Assembly (NCBI GenBank): GCA_963702575.1
Contig: CAVPCU010000002.1
Span: 558,001-622,000 of the forward strand
Direction of reading: 5' to 3'
Source: VRUE01 sp963702575
Lineage (GTDB): Bacteria; Actinomycetota; Thermoleophilia; Solirubrobacterales; 70-9
DNA length: 64,000 bases
Shown one piece after another: positions 51,506-61,482 of the stretch (positions are counted from its first letter, which is position 1; each line of letters starts with the position of its first letter). Both the position numbers and the translations under genes were made by a program. Below the pieces are notes generated by a model. It saw only the letters and a list, made by a program, of their open reading frames with translations. It did not search any database and had not been told where the DNA came from.

Positions 51506-52087
51506 GTGTTCCCGCTCAACCTGCCGAACTTCCTCACGCTGCTGAGGATCCTCGCCGTGCCCGTCGTCGTCGTCGCCCTGCTCGGCGAGACGCCGAACGG
51601 CGACGAGCTGGCGGCCGCGGTCTTCGCCCTGGCGGCGCTGACCGACGGCCTCGACGGCTACTTCGCCCGCTCGCGCGACGCGGTCACGACCTTCGGCAAG
51701 CTGATGGACCCGCTGGCCGACAAGCTGCTGATCACCGCCGCGCTCGTCTCGCTCGTCTCGCTGCACCGCCTGCAGGCGTGGGTGGCGATGGTGATCATCG
51801 CCCGCGAGATCGCCGTCACCGGGCTGCGGGCGATCGCCGCCGAGCGCGGCGTCGTCATCGCCGCCAGCTGGATGGGCAAGGTGAAGACCGTGCTGCAGAT
51901 CGCCGCGGTCTTCGCTCTGATCGCCGCCAACCCGGCCCCCGCCTGGGTCGACGTGCTCGTCTACCTTGCCGTCGCCGCGACCGTGCTCAGCGGGGCCGAC
52001 TACTTCCTCGGCCTGCGCCGCCGGCTCGAGCAGCAGCGAGAGGCGCGGGCGCTAAGCTCGCCGGAGCCTCTAGCCACTCGCGCATAG
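51506..52087 (+). CDS. pgsA: CDP-diacylglycerol-glycerol-3-phosphate 3-phosphatidyltransferase
   Basis: 193 residues with about five helices. The CDP-alcohol phosphatidyltransferase motif reads DGLDGYFARSRDAVTTFGKLMDPLADK, with all the metal-binding Asp residues. It makes phosphatidylglycerol phosphate. It follows the MMPL gene by 3 bases. Its 3' end overlaps the convergent folE2 by about 100 bases, a long overlap that may mean one of the two reading frames ends earlier than shown. Confidence 0.92.
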   Translation: MFPLNLPNFLTLLRILAVPVVVVALLGETPNGDELAAAVFALAALTDGLDGYFARSRDAVTTFGKLMDPLADKLLITAALVSLVSLHRLQAWVAMVIIAREIAVTGLRAIAAERGVVIAASWMGKVKTVLQIAAVFALIAANPAPAWVDVLVYLAVAATVLSGADYFLGLRRRLEQQREARALSSPEPLATRA

Positions 52088-53060
52088 TCGTGTGGCGGCG
52101 GCGCTGGCCGCCGTCCTCGAGCTCGGCGCGGAGGTCGTCGAGCGTGCCGTAGCGCTCGGCGACGACGTTGTGGCGGTGGATCGTCTCGAGGTTCTCCTGG
52201 CGGGCCATGACGAAGGCCTCGCCCGGCAGCTCGGGGTAGTCGGCGACGACGCGGCGCACCATCTCGCGCACGCAGTCCTCGACGAAGCGCGGCTGGGCGT
52301 GCGCCTTGGCGACCACGGCGAGCTCGTCGGGGCGCTTCATCAGCTCGTAGATCTCCGAGCTCATCGACTGCTCGACGATCCGCACCAGCTCGGGCGCATC
52401 GACCCAGGCCGGGCCTCCCTCGGGGCAGCCGATGTGCAGGGTGCCGATCCCGCGCTGGTTGTGGGTGGCGATCGGCACCGCCTCGATCGCCAGCTCGATC
52501 TGCTCGGCGTCGAAGCCGCGCTCGGCGAGCCGTTCGCGGGCCAGCCCGCCGACCATCTCCTGCGCGCAGGGGCAGGCGGTCATGCCCTGCGCCTGCACGC
52601 CGGTCAGCGTGCGCGTGCCCCGCACCGAGTCGACCGCGGTGCCGAAGAGCACGTAGATCTCCTGCGTGGGCTGTCCGCTGACGGGGGTGTGAACGGTCTC
52701 GGGGTAGCGCGCGGTGACCGAGACCTCGGCCCGCAGCCCGCCCTGGCGCTCGCGCACCCGCGCGGCGATGTGCGCGGCCAGCACCTCGGCGCGGAAGGCC
52801 TCGCCGAGGACGACCTCGTCGATCGCCTCGCCGACGACTTCCTCGAAGCGCGACATGTGCACGCCCGCCTGGCGCGGCTCGAGGTCGACGAAGCACTCGA
52901 AATCGGCGTGGTAGAGGTTCTCCGCCCCGTCCGTCTGCACCCGGATCACCTTCTCGACCCCGGTGACGCCCACCCGCGAAAGGCTCACCTGCGTCGCTGG
53001 CGTGGAGGACTGCACGTCGGGCGCGGCGTGGGAGGGGGGCGTGTAGGCACGACTCTCCAT
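51987..53060 (-). CDS. folE2: GTP cyclohydrolase FolE2 (type IB)
   Basis: 357 residues from ATG 53058-53060. It converts GTP to dihydroneopterin triphosphate, the first step of folate (or queuosine) synthesis. Hallmarks: VSLSRVGVTGVEKVI, ECFVDLEPRQAGVHMSRFEE, VGVTACPCAQEM-type MTACPCAQEM with the metal-site Cys, and PIATHNQRGIGTLHIG. The last 30 residues, rich in Ala/Arg, overlap pgsA and are less family-like. Confidence 0.92.
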   Translation of the reverse strand: MESRAYTPPSHAAPDVQSSTPATQVSLSRVGVTGVEKVIRVQTDGAENLYHADFECFVDLEPRQAGVHMSRFEEVVGEAIDEVVLGEAFRAEVLAAHIAARVRERQGGLRAEVSVTARYPETVHTPVSGQPTQEIYVLFGTAVDSVRGTRTLTGVQAQGMTACPCAQEMVGGLARERLAERGFDAEQIELAIEAVPIATHNQRGIGTLHIGCPEGGPAWVDAPELVRIVEQSMSSEIYELMKRPDELAVVAKAHAQPRFVEDCVREMVRRVVADYPELPGEAFVMARQENLETIHRHNVVAERYGTLDDLRAELEDGGQRRRHTTMREWLEAPASLAPAPLAAARAGGAGRGSSRPR

Positions 53061-53111
53061 TCTGGTTAAGGGTAGGCGATCGGTTCTCCTATACTTCCGC
53101 TGGCCGGAGCG

Positions 53112-54293
<1,182 letters not shown>

Positions 54294-54324
54294 CGCTGTT
54301 CTTGGTAGCAGTCGTTTTTCCATG

Positions 54325-54347
54325 TAAAATGACGGCAACATGTCATT
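54325..54347 (+). promoter_or_regulatory. Possible leaderless promoter and inverted repeat before the AAA gene
   Basis: TAAAAT (54325-54330) fits a -10 box 10 bases before the ATG at 54340, which has no ribosome binding site, so the transcript may be leaderless. AATGAC (54328-54333) and GTCATT (54342-54347) form an inverted repeat across the start. The spot is AT-rich compared with the GC-rich neighbourhood. Confidence 0.35.
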
Positions 54348-55502
54348 GCGCACGCTGCCTCGCATCTACCGCCTCCCCAGGGCAGCTTCTTCCTCTTCGG
54401 ATTGCGCGGGGTCGGCAAGAGCACCTGGGTCCGGGAGCAGCTCCCGGACGCGCATCGCTTCGATCTGCTCGACGAGGGGCTCTACCAGGGCCTGCTCGCC
54501 GATCCCGCTCCGTTCGCGGGCGAGCTCCGCCGCCTCGACCCGGGAAGCTGGGTCGTGGTCGACGAGGTCCAGCGCCTGCCCGGCCTGCTGAACGAGGTCC
54601 ACCGCTTCATCGAGGAGCGCGGGCTGCGCTTCGCGCTGCTCGGATCGAGCGCCCGCAAGCTCCGCGCCGCCGGGGTCAACCTGCTCGGGGGCCGCGCCCT
54701 GTGGCGGGAGATGTTCCCGCTGACCCCCGAGGAGCTGGGCGAGGACTTCGATCTCGATCGCGCCCTGGAGATCGGCGCCCTTCCCCTGGTGCTCGCCTCC
54801 GAGCAGCCGGCGCAGACCCTGCGCGCCTACGTCCAGCTCTACCTGCGCGAGGAGATCAAGGGCGAGGCGCTGGTGCGCAACCTGCCCGGGTTCGCGCGGT
54901 TCCTCCCCGTCGCCGGCCTGTTTCACGGCCAGCTCCTCAACGTCGCCGGGATCGCCCGCGACGCCGGCGTCGCGCGAACCACCGTCGAGGGCTACCTGGG
55001 CGTTCTCGAGGACACGCTCCTCGCCCGGCGGCTGCCGGCCTACGAGGCGCGCCTGCGCGTGCGCGAGCGCAAGCACCCCAAGCTCTACTGGATCGATCCC
55101 GGGGTCGCCCGGGCGGCGAAGGGAGCGCACGGCCCGGTCGCGCCGGAGGAGAGCGGGCCCCTGCTCGAGGGATGGGTGCACACGCTGCTCCGCACCTACA
55201 TGGCGGAGCGCGAGCTCGCCGAGGAGGTCGCCTACTGGGCGCCGACGGCCTCGAAGGGGCTCGAGGTCGACTTCGTGCTGCGCCGCGGCGCGGAGCTCTG
55301 CGCCCTGGAGGTAAAGGCCGCCCGCCGCGTTCATCCCGGGGACATGGCCGGCCTGCGGGCGATCGGGGAGCTGTCCGGAGTGCGACGGCGGATCCTGGTC
55401 CATCGCGGCGATCGCCCGACGAGGAGCGAGGAGGGGATCGACGCCTGGCCGGTCGAGGCCTTCCTGGAGGACCTGGAGGCCGATCGCCTGTGGGGGGGAT
55501 GA
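54340..55502 (+). CDS. AAA ATPase with DUF4143 (frameshifted near start)
   Basis: About 390 residues. The Walker A motif GLRGVGKST and Walker B WVVVDEVQRLPG give the ATPase core, and SSARKLRAAGVNLLGGRA follows as sensor region. The C-terminal half is DUF4143 (LEGWVHTLLRTYM, VDFVLRRGAELCALEVKA), a nuclease-like fold. One C is missing near 54378. Restoring it joins MSLRTLPRIYRLP to QGSFFLFGLRG. These proteins are common, often in defence or mobile contexts. The cellular role is not known. Confidence 0.85.
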
Positions 55503-55539
55503 CCGCCGGGCGGCGTGGGGACCGGGCTCCGCTGGCAGA

Positions 55540-56139
55540 ATGCGCCGGCCGATGGCGACGTTGAGAACGCAGCTCGAAGGTTCGCTGATCCGGCTGGAGC
55601 CGCTTGCGGCGGAGCATGGCCCGGCGCTGTGGGAGGCCGCGCAGGACCGAAGAATCTGGCGATGGACCACCCACATCGCCGACCGCAGGGAGGACTTCGA
55701 CGCCTGGCTCGACGCCTCGCTGGCGCAGGACCCGGCCGAGAAGACGACGTTTGCAACCGTTCTGCGCGCCTCGGGCTCAGCCGTGGGAAGCACGAGCTTC
55801 CACCGCTATCGCCCGCAGGACGGCGTGGTGGAGGTCGGCTCGACCTGGCTCAACCCGAGCCTCTGGGGAAAAGGCGCAAACGTCGAGGCGAAGCTCCTGA
55901 TGCTGGAGCACGCTTTCACCGAGCTCGGCTGTGTGCGCGTCGAGTTCAAGACCGACGCCCGCAACGAGCGCTCACGCGTCGCCCTCGCCGCCATCCCCGC
56001 TCAGTTCGAGGGCATCCTCCGCAAGCAGATCAACGTCCCTGGAGTCGGCGTCAGGGACTCGGCCTTCTTCAGCGTGATCGACGACGAGTGGCCCGAGGTC
56101 CGCGAGAATCTCTGCCGCCGGCTGGCGCAAGCGACCTGA
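55540..56139 (+). CDS. GNAT-family N-acetyltransferase (RimJ-like)
   Basis: 199 residues. The GNAT fold shows IRLEPLAAEHGPALWE, AVGSTSFHRYRPQDGVVEVGSTWLNPSLWGKGANVEAKLLML (acetyl-CoA loop, W-G-K-G-A-N) and VRVEFKTDARNERSRVALA. Relatives acetylate ribosomal protein N-termini or small substrates. Start either ATG 55540 or ATG 55552. It is followed by the convergent NAT gene. Confidence 0.88.
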   Translation: MRRPMATLRTQLEGSLIRLEPLAAEHGPALWEAAQDRRIWRWTTHIADRREDFDAWLDASLAQDPAEKTTFATVLRASGSAVGSTSFHRYRPQDGVVEVGSTWLNPSLWGKGANVEAKLLMLEHAFTELGCVRVEFKTDARNERSRVALAAIPAQFEGILRKQINVPGVGVRDSAFFSVIDDEWPEVRENLCRRLAQAT

Positions 56140-56169
56140 CGGCCGGTCGCCGTTCACGCCTGTCGCGAT

Positions 56170-56970
56170 CTATGGCGCCAGCGGGTTTCCGACAAGGCGC
56201 TCGTCCGCGCTGAGCGCAAGGCCCGGGAGCGAGAAGCGCCCGGCAAGCAGCTCCGGCACGGCCTCTCGTGCAACCGGCGTCACGTTCGTGCCCCCCGGCG
56301 TTTGCTCGCTGAGGGACAGCTCGCTCCAGTCGCAGAGCAATGTGCCCGTGCCGTCATTGTTGCGAATCCCGACGATCAGGCCAGTGACGAACCGCGATTG
56401 CGGATGGGTGGACGTCCACCAGTTGCTGGTCTCGACGTCGACGAGCGGTACCGGCTGCGGAAGAAAGCCGTAGAGATCGGTCCATTCATCCCCCACGACT
56501 TGCTGGAGCACGAGCTCGGAGCCGTCCTCGACGACGCGAAAGCTCCACCCCGACTGGTCGTGCACGGGACCCGGGCCGAAGGGGATCGGCTCGAGGATGC
56601 CGCGGGCGCCCAATCCCACGTCGGCGTGCCAACTCGCGCCGTTGTCGCTGAAGCGCAGGACGAGGTGGCTGCGGGGGCGCACAACGCCCGCCGCCGCGCC
56701 CACGCGCACGCGTGCCAGGAACATGTCAACCTCGGCGCCGAGTGCCTCGAGGGCGGCTTTCAGTAGCAGGTTCTGCTCGAAGCAGTAACCGCCGCGGCGT
56801 TCGGTCACGAGCTTGCGCTCGAGGTCCTTCACCTCGAGCGAAACCGGCAAACCTCGGTGCGGGTCGAGGTTCTCGAAAGGGATCGAGGTCATGTGCGCCC
56901 TGTGCACCTGCGCGATACTCGGGCGCCCGGCCAGGCCGATCCGCTCCAAATAGGCGTCCAAATCGAGCAT
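56170..56970 (-). CDS. nat: Arylamine N-acetyltransferase
   Basis: 266 residues. The catalytic triad is visible: Cys in RRGGYCFEQN, His in RPRSHLVLRF and Asp in WHADVGLGARG. FENLDPHRGLPVSL is the NAT N-terminal domain signature. It transfers acetyl from acetyl-CoA to arylamines and hydrazines. Length is normal. The ATG (56968-56970) is a few dozen bases before a VapC fragment on the other strand. Confidence 0.93.
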   Translation of the reverse strand: MLDLDAYLERIGLAGRPSIAQVHRAHMTSIPFENLDPHRGLPVSLEVKDLERKLVTERRGGYCFEQNLLLKAALEALGAEVDMFLARVRVGAAAGVVRPRSHLVLRFSDNGASWHADVGLGARGILEPIPFGPGPVHDQSGWSFRVVEDGSELVLQQVVGDEWTDLYGFLPQPVPLVDVETSNWWTSTHPQSRFVTGLIVGIRNNDGTGTLLCDWSELSLSEQTPGGTNVTPVAREAVPELLAGRFSLPGLALSADERLVGNPLAP

Positions 56971-57000
56971 CTGCGCGAGTGTAGTGAGCGTGGTAGGCCT

Positions 57001-57144
57001 TGGCCGCAGGCGCGCGGCGCCCGTGTCCTCGACCTGCAGATCGCCGCCACCGCGGTGGCCAATGCCTTGCCCCTATACACGCGCAACGCTGCCGACTTCC
57101 GCCAGCTCGATGATCTGCTCGAGATCGTCGATCTCGACAGCTGA
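57001..57144 (+). pseudogene. VapC-type PIN toxin, C-terminal remnant
   Basis: The frame ending at 57144 reads VLDLQIAATAVANALPLYTRNAADF..., the last third of a PIN-domain toxin with its final acidic site (Asp in LDLQIAATA, and TRNAADF). The N-terminal two thirds, with Asp and Glu of the active site, are absent because the nat gene begins there. It is a remnant of an earlier toxin-antitoxin locus. Confidence 0.65.
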
Positions 57145-57200
57145 GCATCTCCTCGGGGCTCGGGCGGTGAACCGCGAGGGCGGCGTGGATCGCCTCCTCG

Positions 57201-57659
57201 TCAGTGCGGTTCTAGGACGAAGACGGCGATGTCGCGGCCGGTGCGGGCCTCGTATTCGTCGAAGCCCGAGTACTGCTCGTTGTGACGGCGCCACAGCTCG
57301 GCGCGCTCGTCGCCGACGGCGATGCGGGCGCGCACCGAGTGGGCGCGGCGGCCGACCTCGATTTCCGCCTCGGGATGCGCTTTGAGGTTGAGCGACCAGG
57401 CGGGGGTGCGGCTGTGACCGGCGTTGGAGCCGATCACGACGTAGTTGTCGTCGGCGGCGAGGAAGACGACCGGCACGGTTCGCGGCTCGCCCGATTTGCG
57501 ACCCGTCGTCGTCAGCAGCAGGACCGGCGCCCGGTTGACCCTGCCGCCGATCCGGCCGGCGCTCATCCGGTAGAGGGGTACGTTGAGCTTGCCCGTCCAA
57601 CGCAGCCCGGTCGCCCCCATCGCCTGCGACATCTTCGAGTAGAACCGATCGCCCCGCAC
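57201..57659 (-). CDS. Ddn-like F420/flavin-dependent nitroreductase-family protein
   Basis: 152 residues. LLLTTTGRKSGEPRTVPVVFLAADDNYVVIGSNAGHSRTPAWSLNLKAHPEAEIEV is the Ddn/DUF385 fold, as in the deazaflavin-dependent nitroreductases of Mycobacterium. It likely binds F420 and reduces quinones. Alternative: an uncharacterised split-barrel flavoprotein. It ends shortly after the VapC remnant. Confidence 0.88.
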   Translation of the reverse strand: MRGDRFYSKMSQAMGATGLRWTGKLNVPLYRMSAGRIGGRVNRAPVLLLTTTGRKSGEPRTVPVVFLAADDNYVVIGSNAGHSRTPAWSLNLKAHPEAEIEVGRRAHSVRARIAVGDERAELWRRHNEQYSGFDEYEARTGRDIAVFVLEPH

Positions 57660-57693
57660 AGGCCATATCCTAGACTCCGCACCGCTTCACTCC

Positions 57694-57775
57694 GGGGGAG
57701 TGTCCGAGTGGTTAAAGGAGATGCGCTGTAAACGCATTGGCTCTGCCTACACAGGTTCGAATCCTGTCTCCCCCA
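57694..57775 (+). tRNA. tRNA-Tyr(GTA)
   Basis: An 82-nt class II tRNA. The acceptor GGGGGAG pairs with CTCCCCC, the anticodon loop CTGTAAA carries GTA, and the T-arm reads ACAGGTTCGAATCCTGT. The discriminator is A. The SDR gene starts 2 bases after its end. Confidence 0.93.
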
Positions 57776-57776
57776 T

Positions 57777-58490
57777 ATGGGTAGCCTCGATGGTCGCGTC
57801 TTCGCCATCGCCGGGATCGGCGGCGGGCTGGGTCCGGTCGTCGCCGAGCGGCTGGCGGGCGAGGGGGCGGCGATCGCCGGCGCCGATCGCAGCCAGGCGC
57901 GGCTCGAGGAGATCGGCGGCGGGCTCGGCCTGCCGGCCGAGCGCTGGGACGGCCGTGCGGTCGACCTGCTCGACGAGGGTGCGACGCGGGCCTGGCGCGA
58001 GGCGCTGGTCGAGCGCTTCGGCCGCGTTGACGGGCTTCTGCACCTGGTTGGCGGCTGGCGCGGCGGACAGCCGCTACACGAGGCGCCGCTGGCCGACTGG
58101 GAGCTCCTGCACGACCTGCTGATCCGCACCGTGCAGCACACCACGCGCGCCTTCCACGACGTCCTGCTGGCCTCCGGCCGCGGCCGCTTCGTGCTCGTCT
58201 CGGCCAAGCAGGCGCAGGCGCCGTCCAACTCGAACGCCGCCTACGCCGCCGCGAAGGCGGCGGCCGAGGCCTGGACGCTCGCCCTGGCGGATGGCTTCGC
58301 CGGCTCCGGTGCGACCGCAAACATCGTCGTCGTCGACGCGATCCTCACCGCACGGATGCGCGAGGAGTCGCCGGACGGGGACTTCTCCACCTTCACTCGG
58401 GCCGAGCACATCGCCGAGGCGATCGCCTTCCTCTGCTCCGATGCGGCGGAGGAGATGAACGGGCAGCGCCTGGCGCTTACCATGCGTTGA
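57777..58490 (+). CDS. Short-chain dehydrogenase/reductase
   Basis: 237 residues. The nucleotide-binding glycines are in FAIAGIGGGLGPVVAERLA, and the catalytic Tyr and Lys are in NAAYAAAKAAAEAW. The Ser of the triad is in VLVSAKQAQ. The ATG immediately follows tRNA-Tyr, leaving no room for a Shine-Dalgarno, so the message is leaderless or matures from the tRNA transcript. It is followed by the MerR gene after 3 bases. Confidence 0.88.
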   Translation: MGSLDGRVFAIAGIGGGLGPVVAERLAGEGAAIAGADRSQARLEEIGGGLGLPAERWDGRAVDLLDEGATRAWREALVERFGRVDGLLHLVGGWRGGQPLHEAPLADWELLHDLLIRTVQHTTRAFHDVLLASGRGRFVLVSAKQAQAPSNSNAAYAAAKAAAEAWTLALADGFAGSGATANIVVVDAILTARMREESPDGDFSTFTRAEHIAEAIAFLCSDAAEEMNGQRLALTMR

Positions 58491-58493
58491 GAG

Positions 58494-59267
58494 ATGAGCG
58501 GCAAGCCCGGCGAGGGCGAGATGACGATCCGGGAGCTGGCCGAGCGCACCGGGATGACGGTTCGCAACATCCGCGCGCACCAGACCCGCGGGCTGCTGCC
58601 GCCGCCGATCGTCCGCGGCCGCACCGGCTACTACAACGACGAGCACGTCGCTCGCATCGAGCTGACCCGCGAGATGCAGGCCGACGGCCTCAACCTCGAG
58701 GCGATCCGCCGCGTGCTCGACAGCGGCGATGGCTCGGCCGCGGCGATCTTCGATTTCACCCGCGCCCTGCGGGTGCCGTTCGAGGACGAGGCGCCGGAGA
58801 TCATCGAGGCGGAGGAGCTGGCCGCGGTCTGGGGCGGGAATCCCGGTCCGGAGCTGGTGCGGCGGGCGGAAAAGCTGGGGATCTTCCGTACCCTTCCCGA
58901 CGGCCGGGTCGAGGTGATCAGCCCGCGCCTCCTGCGCGCCGCGGCGGAGCTGGCCGCGCTGGGAATCGGCGCGGAGGGCGCGACCGCCACCGCCGAGCGG
59001 CTGCGTCGCCACGCCGACGGCGTCGCCCGCGCCTTCGTCGAGCTCTTCGTCAAGGAGATCTGGGAGCCCTTCGACGAGGCTGGCCGGCCCGAGCGCGACT
59101 GGCCGCGGATGAGCGAGGCGCTCGAACGGATGCGGCCGCTCGCCGCCGGCGCCCTGATGGCGACCTTCCAGATCGCGATGGGCGAGGCGATCGAGAAGGA
59201 GAGCGAGCGCACCCTGCGGGCAGCCGCGCGGCGGGGCAAGGCGTCCGGCAGGCGGCGGCGGCGCTAG
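58494..59267 (+). CDS. MerR-family transcriptional regulator
   Basis: 257 residues. TIRELAERTGMTVRNIRAHQTRGLLPPP and GRTGYYNDEHVARIELTREMQADGLNLEAIRRVL form the MerR winged-helix domain. The large C-terminal domain (residues 90-255) has no metal-binding Cys, so it is likely an effector-binding MerR. It follows the SDR gene by 3 bases and may regulate it. It is convergent with TetR 1 with a 4-base overlap. Confidence 0.9.
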   Translation: MSGKPGEGEMTIRELAERTGMTVRNIRAHQTRGLLPPPIVRGRTGYYNDEHVARIELTREMQADGLNLEAIRRVLDSGDGSAAAIFDFTRALRVPFEDEAPEIIEAEELAAVWGGNPGPELVRRAEKLGIFRTLPDGRVEVISPRLLRAAAELAALGIGAEGATATAERLRRHADGVARAFVELFVKEIWEPFDEAGRPERDWPRMSEALERMRPLAAGALMATFQIAMGEAIEKESERTLRAAARRGKASGRRRRR

Positions 59268-60031
59268 CGGGTCGGATCGGGGAGTGCGGCGCCGTCGAGC
59301 TCTTCGCCGGCCGCCTCGTGACCGGCGTAGGTCAGCACCGCGAAGTACATCAGCGAGGGCATCAGCGACTCGAGGTCGCTCTCTTCCCCTCTGTGCAGGC
59401 GGGTGTAGAGGACCGATTCGATGCCGCCGACGACGCCGGCGGCGGCGATCCCCGACGGGGACTCGGCGAGCTCCGCCCTGACCATCCCGTCGATGCAGGT
59501 GGCGAAGCCGTCGAGCAGCTCGTCGCGACGCCGCAGTCCCGCGGGGCAGGAGGCGCGCGCCTCGACCAGCACCGTTCGGGCCGCATCGGGCTCCTCGTCG
59601 ATGAAGCGCAGCAGCTCCTCGAGGCCGGCGCGCAGGCGGTCGCGCCAGCCGGGGCCGGCGTCGAGGGCGGCGCCGTCGACCCTGCGGCGCAGTTGCGCCA
59701 CCGCGGCGTCGAAGGCGGCGAGGAAGCAGTCCTCCTTGTCCTCGAACTGCTCGTAGAACGTCGGCCGCGAGATGCCGGCGCGGGTGAGTACGTCCTGGAC
59801 GGTGAGGTCGCGGTAGCCGACCTCGCTCACCGCGCACAGCATCGAGGCGAGCAGCCGCTCGCGCTGGACCGCCCGGACGAGGTCGGGCGGCAGCGTCCGC
59901 ACCCCGGCGGGGAAGCGCCCGCCGGCCTTGCTCAGCAGGGCGATCGCCTCGCTCAACTCCGCCTCCGACCAGCGATCCCCGACGGCATTGGCCAGATCCT
60001 CACGACTCAAGACGACCCTCTCCCTCGACAT
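59264..60031 (-). CDS. TetR-family regulator 1
   Basis: 255 residues, with a 60-residue N-terminal extension before the TetR HTH (LASMLCAVSEVGYRDLTVQDVLTRAGISRPTFYEQFEDKEDCFLAAFD). The C-terminal ligand domain is of normal size. It is divergent from TetR 2 over an intergenic with a perfect palindrome at 60050-60064, which probably binds one or both proteins. Confidence 0.88.
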   Translation of the reverse strand: MSRERVVLSREDLANAVGDRWSEAELSEAIALLSKAGGRFPAGVRTLPPDLVRAVQRERLLASMLCAVSEVGYRDLTVQDVLTRAGISRPTFYEQFEDKEDCFLAAFDAAVAQLRRRVDGAALDAGPGWRDRLRAGLEELLRFIDEEPDAARTVLVEARASCPAGLRRRDELLDGFATCIDGMVRAELAESPSGIAAAGVVGGIESVLYTRLHRGEESDLESLMPSLMYFAVLTYAGHEAAGEELDGAALPDPTR

Positions 60032-60049
60032 GGAAAACCCTTCTGTTTC

Positions 60050-60064
60050 TTCTGGAAACCAGAA
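60050..60064. promoter_or_regulatory. Palindromic operator between TetR 1 and TetR 2
   Basis: TTCTGG (60050-60055) and CCAGAA (60059-60064) form a perfect inverted repeat with an AAA spacer. Further half-sites, CTTCTG before it and CCAGAAGG after it, are present. It lies 18 bases upstream of the TetR 1 start and 73 bases before TetR 2. Confidence 0.6.
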
Positions 60065-60136
60065 AAGTCAGCGAAGGGTACCAGAAGGTCCACGAAGTCG
60101 TACCCCTGGGGGCGCTCGCCGGGGTATCCTTGCCCG

Positions 60137-60814
60137 GTGTCGACACGGGGAAAAGGAGGGGCGCAGCCGGCCGCGGCCAGGGCCGCCGTCTCGTCGCGGC
60201 CCGCGATCTCACGCGAGTTCATCGCCGAGCACAAGCGCAGGCGGATCATGGACGCGGTCGCCGAGCTGACATCCGAGCAGGGCTACGAGGCGACAAAGAT
60301 CTCCGACATCGTGCGCCAGGCCAAGGTCGCCCGCAAAACTCTCTACGACAACTTCACCGGCAAGGAGGAGGTCTTCCTCACCGCTTTCGACGCCGCCCGG
60401 GACGAGGCGCTAGAGCGGGTGCAGGCGAGCTGCTCGGAGGCCGAAGCGGATTGGCGCGACAGGGTCGAGGCCGGCCTCGGTGCCTTCCTCGGGTACGTCG
60501 CCGAACAGCCAGCGGTCGCCAGGATGTGCATGATCGAGGCGCTCTCGGCGACTCCGGCGACGACCCAGCGCTACGAGGAGGCCCTCCAGGCCTTCGTCGA
60601 CCTCGCCCGGGAGGCCCTACCGCGCGACGGGCGGATGCCCGAGACGATCGACGAGACGCTGGTTGGCGGCGTCGCCTGGATCGTCTACCGCAAGCTGCGC
60701 AGCGGCGAGGGGAGCAAGGCCGAGGAGCTGCTGCCGGAGCTCGCCGAGTTCCTGCGCCGGCCCTACGTCGAGGCCGGTCTCGCCGATGCGGCGGCGGGAC
60801 GAGCGGACGAGTAA
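60137..60814 (+). CDS. TetR-family regulator 2
   Basis: 225 residues from GTG 60137. HTH: RRIMDAVAELTSEQGYEATKISDIVRQAKVARKTLYDNFTGKEEVFLTAFD. The ligand domain reads ALGYVAEQPAVARMCMIEAL-like LGYVAEQPAVARMCMIEALS. Divergent from TetR 1. Followed by TetR 3 after a short gap. Confidence 0.9.
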   Translation: MSTRGKGGAQPAAARAAVSSRPAISREFIAEHKRRRIMDAVAELTSEQGYEATKISDIVRQAKVARKTLYDNFTGKEEVFLTAFDAARDEALERVQASCSEAEADWRDRVEAGLGAFLGYVAEQPAVARMCMIEALSATPATTQRYEEALQAFVDLAREALPRDGRMPETIDETLVGGVAWIVYRKLRSGEGSKAEELLPELAEFLRRPYVEAGLADAAAGRADE

Positions 60815-60843
60815 GCCCGAGCGCTGTCAGACTCCAGTGTTTG

Positions 60844-61482
60844 ATGAGACGACTTCCGCGCGGTCGCCATGGCCTCTCACGTGAGTTCGTCGCCCAGAAC
60901 CAGCGCGAGCGCTTGCTGGTGGCGACCGCCGAGACCCTCGACGAGCTGGGCTACGAGAAGACCACCGTCTCCTCGATCGGCGCCCACGCCCACGTCTCCA
61001 AGAGCGACTTCTACCGTCACTTCGGCAGCAAGGACGAGTGCTTCGTCGGCGCCTACGACGACGCGGTCGGGAGGCTGCGCGAGGAGGTCGTCTCCGCCTG
61101 CGTCGGCCGCGAGGAGTGGGCGGACGGGGTCTGCGCCGGGATAGCCGCCGCGCTTGCCTGGCTGTCGCGCGAGCCCGCCCGCGCCAACCTGCTCCTGGTC
61201 GAAGGGCTGCGCGCCGGCCGCGACGTCTACGAGCGCTACCAGGCGGCGCTGCAGAGCTTCGTCCCGCTGTTCCGCGAGGGCGCGCCCGAGGATGCGGCGC
61301 TCTCGCGGCCACCCGCGGCCACCGACGAGGCGGTCCTCGGCGGGATGGCATCGCTGATCGCCCGCCACGTTGTTGCCGGAGAGGCCGAACGGCTGGAGGA
61401 GTTCTTCCCGGACGTTGCGCAATTTGCGCTCGCGCCGTACCTCGGAGCCGCCGAGGCGCGCCGCATAATCTCGACCAGATGA
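60844..61482 (+). CDS. TetR-family regulator 3
   Basis: 212 residues from ATG 60844. HTH: RERLLVATAETLDELGYEKTTVSSIGAHAHVSKSDFYRHFGSKDECFVGAYD. It is paralogous to TetR 2 (both open with SREF(I/V)A). Its TGA overlaps the ATG of the dCTP deaminase-like gene, so it belongs to that operon and may regulate it. Confidence 0.9.
   Translation: MRRLPRGRHGLSREFVAQNQRERLLVATAETLDELGYEKTTVSSIGAHAHVSKSDFYRHFGSKDECFVGAYDDAVGRLREEVVSACVGREEWADGVCAGIAAALAWLSREPARANLLLVEGLRAGRDVYERYQAALQSFVPLFREGAPEDAALSRPPAATDEAVLGGMASLIARHVVAGEAERLEEFFPDVAQFALAPYLGAAEARRIISTR

Noticed and set aside
54366..55793. 475-codon minus-strand frame opposite the AAA ATPase
   Set aside because: No recognisable domain. The Walker motifs and DUF4143 are on the plus strand.
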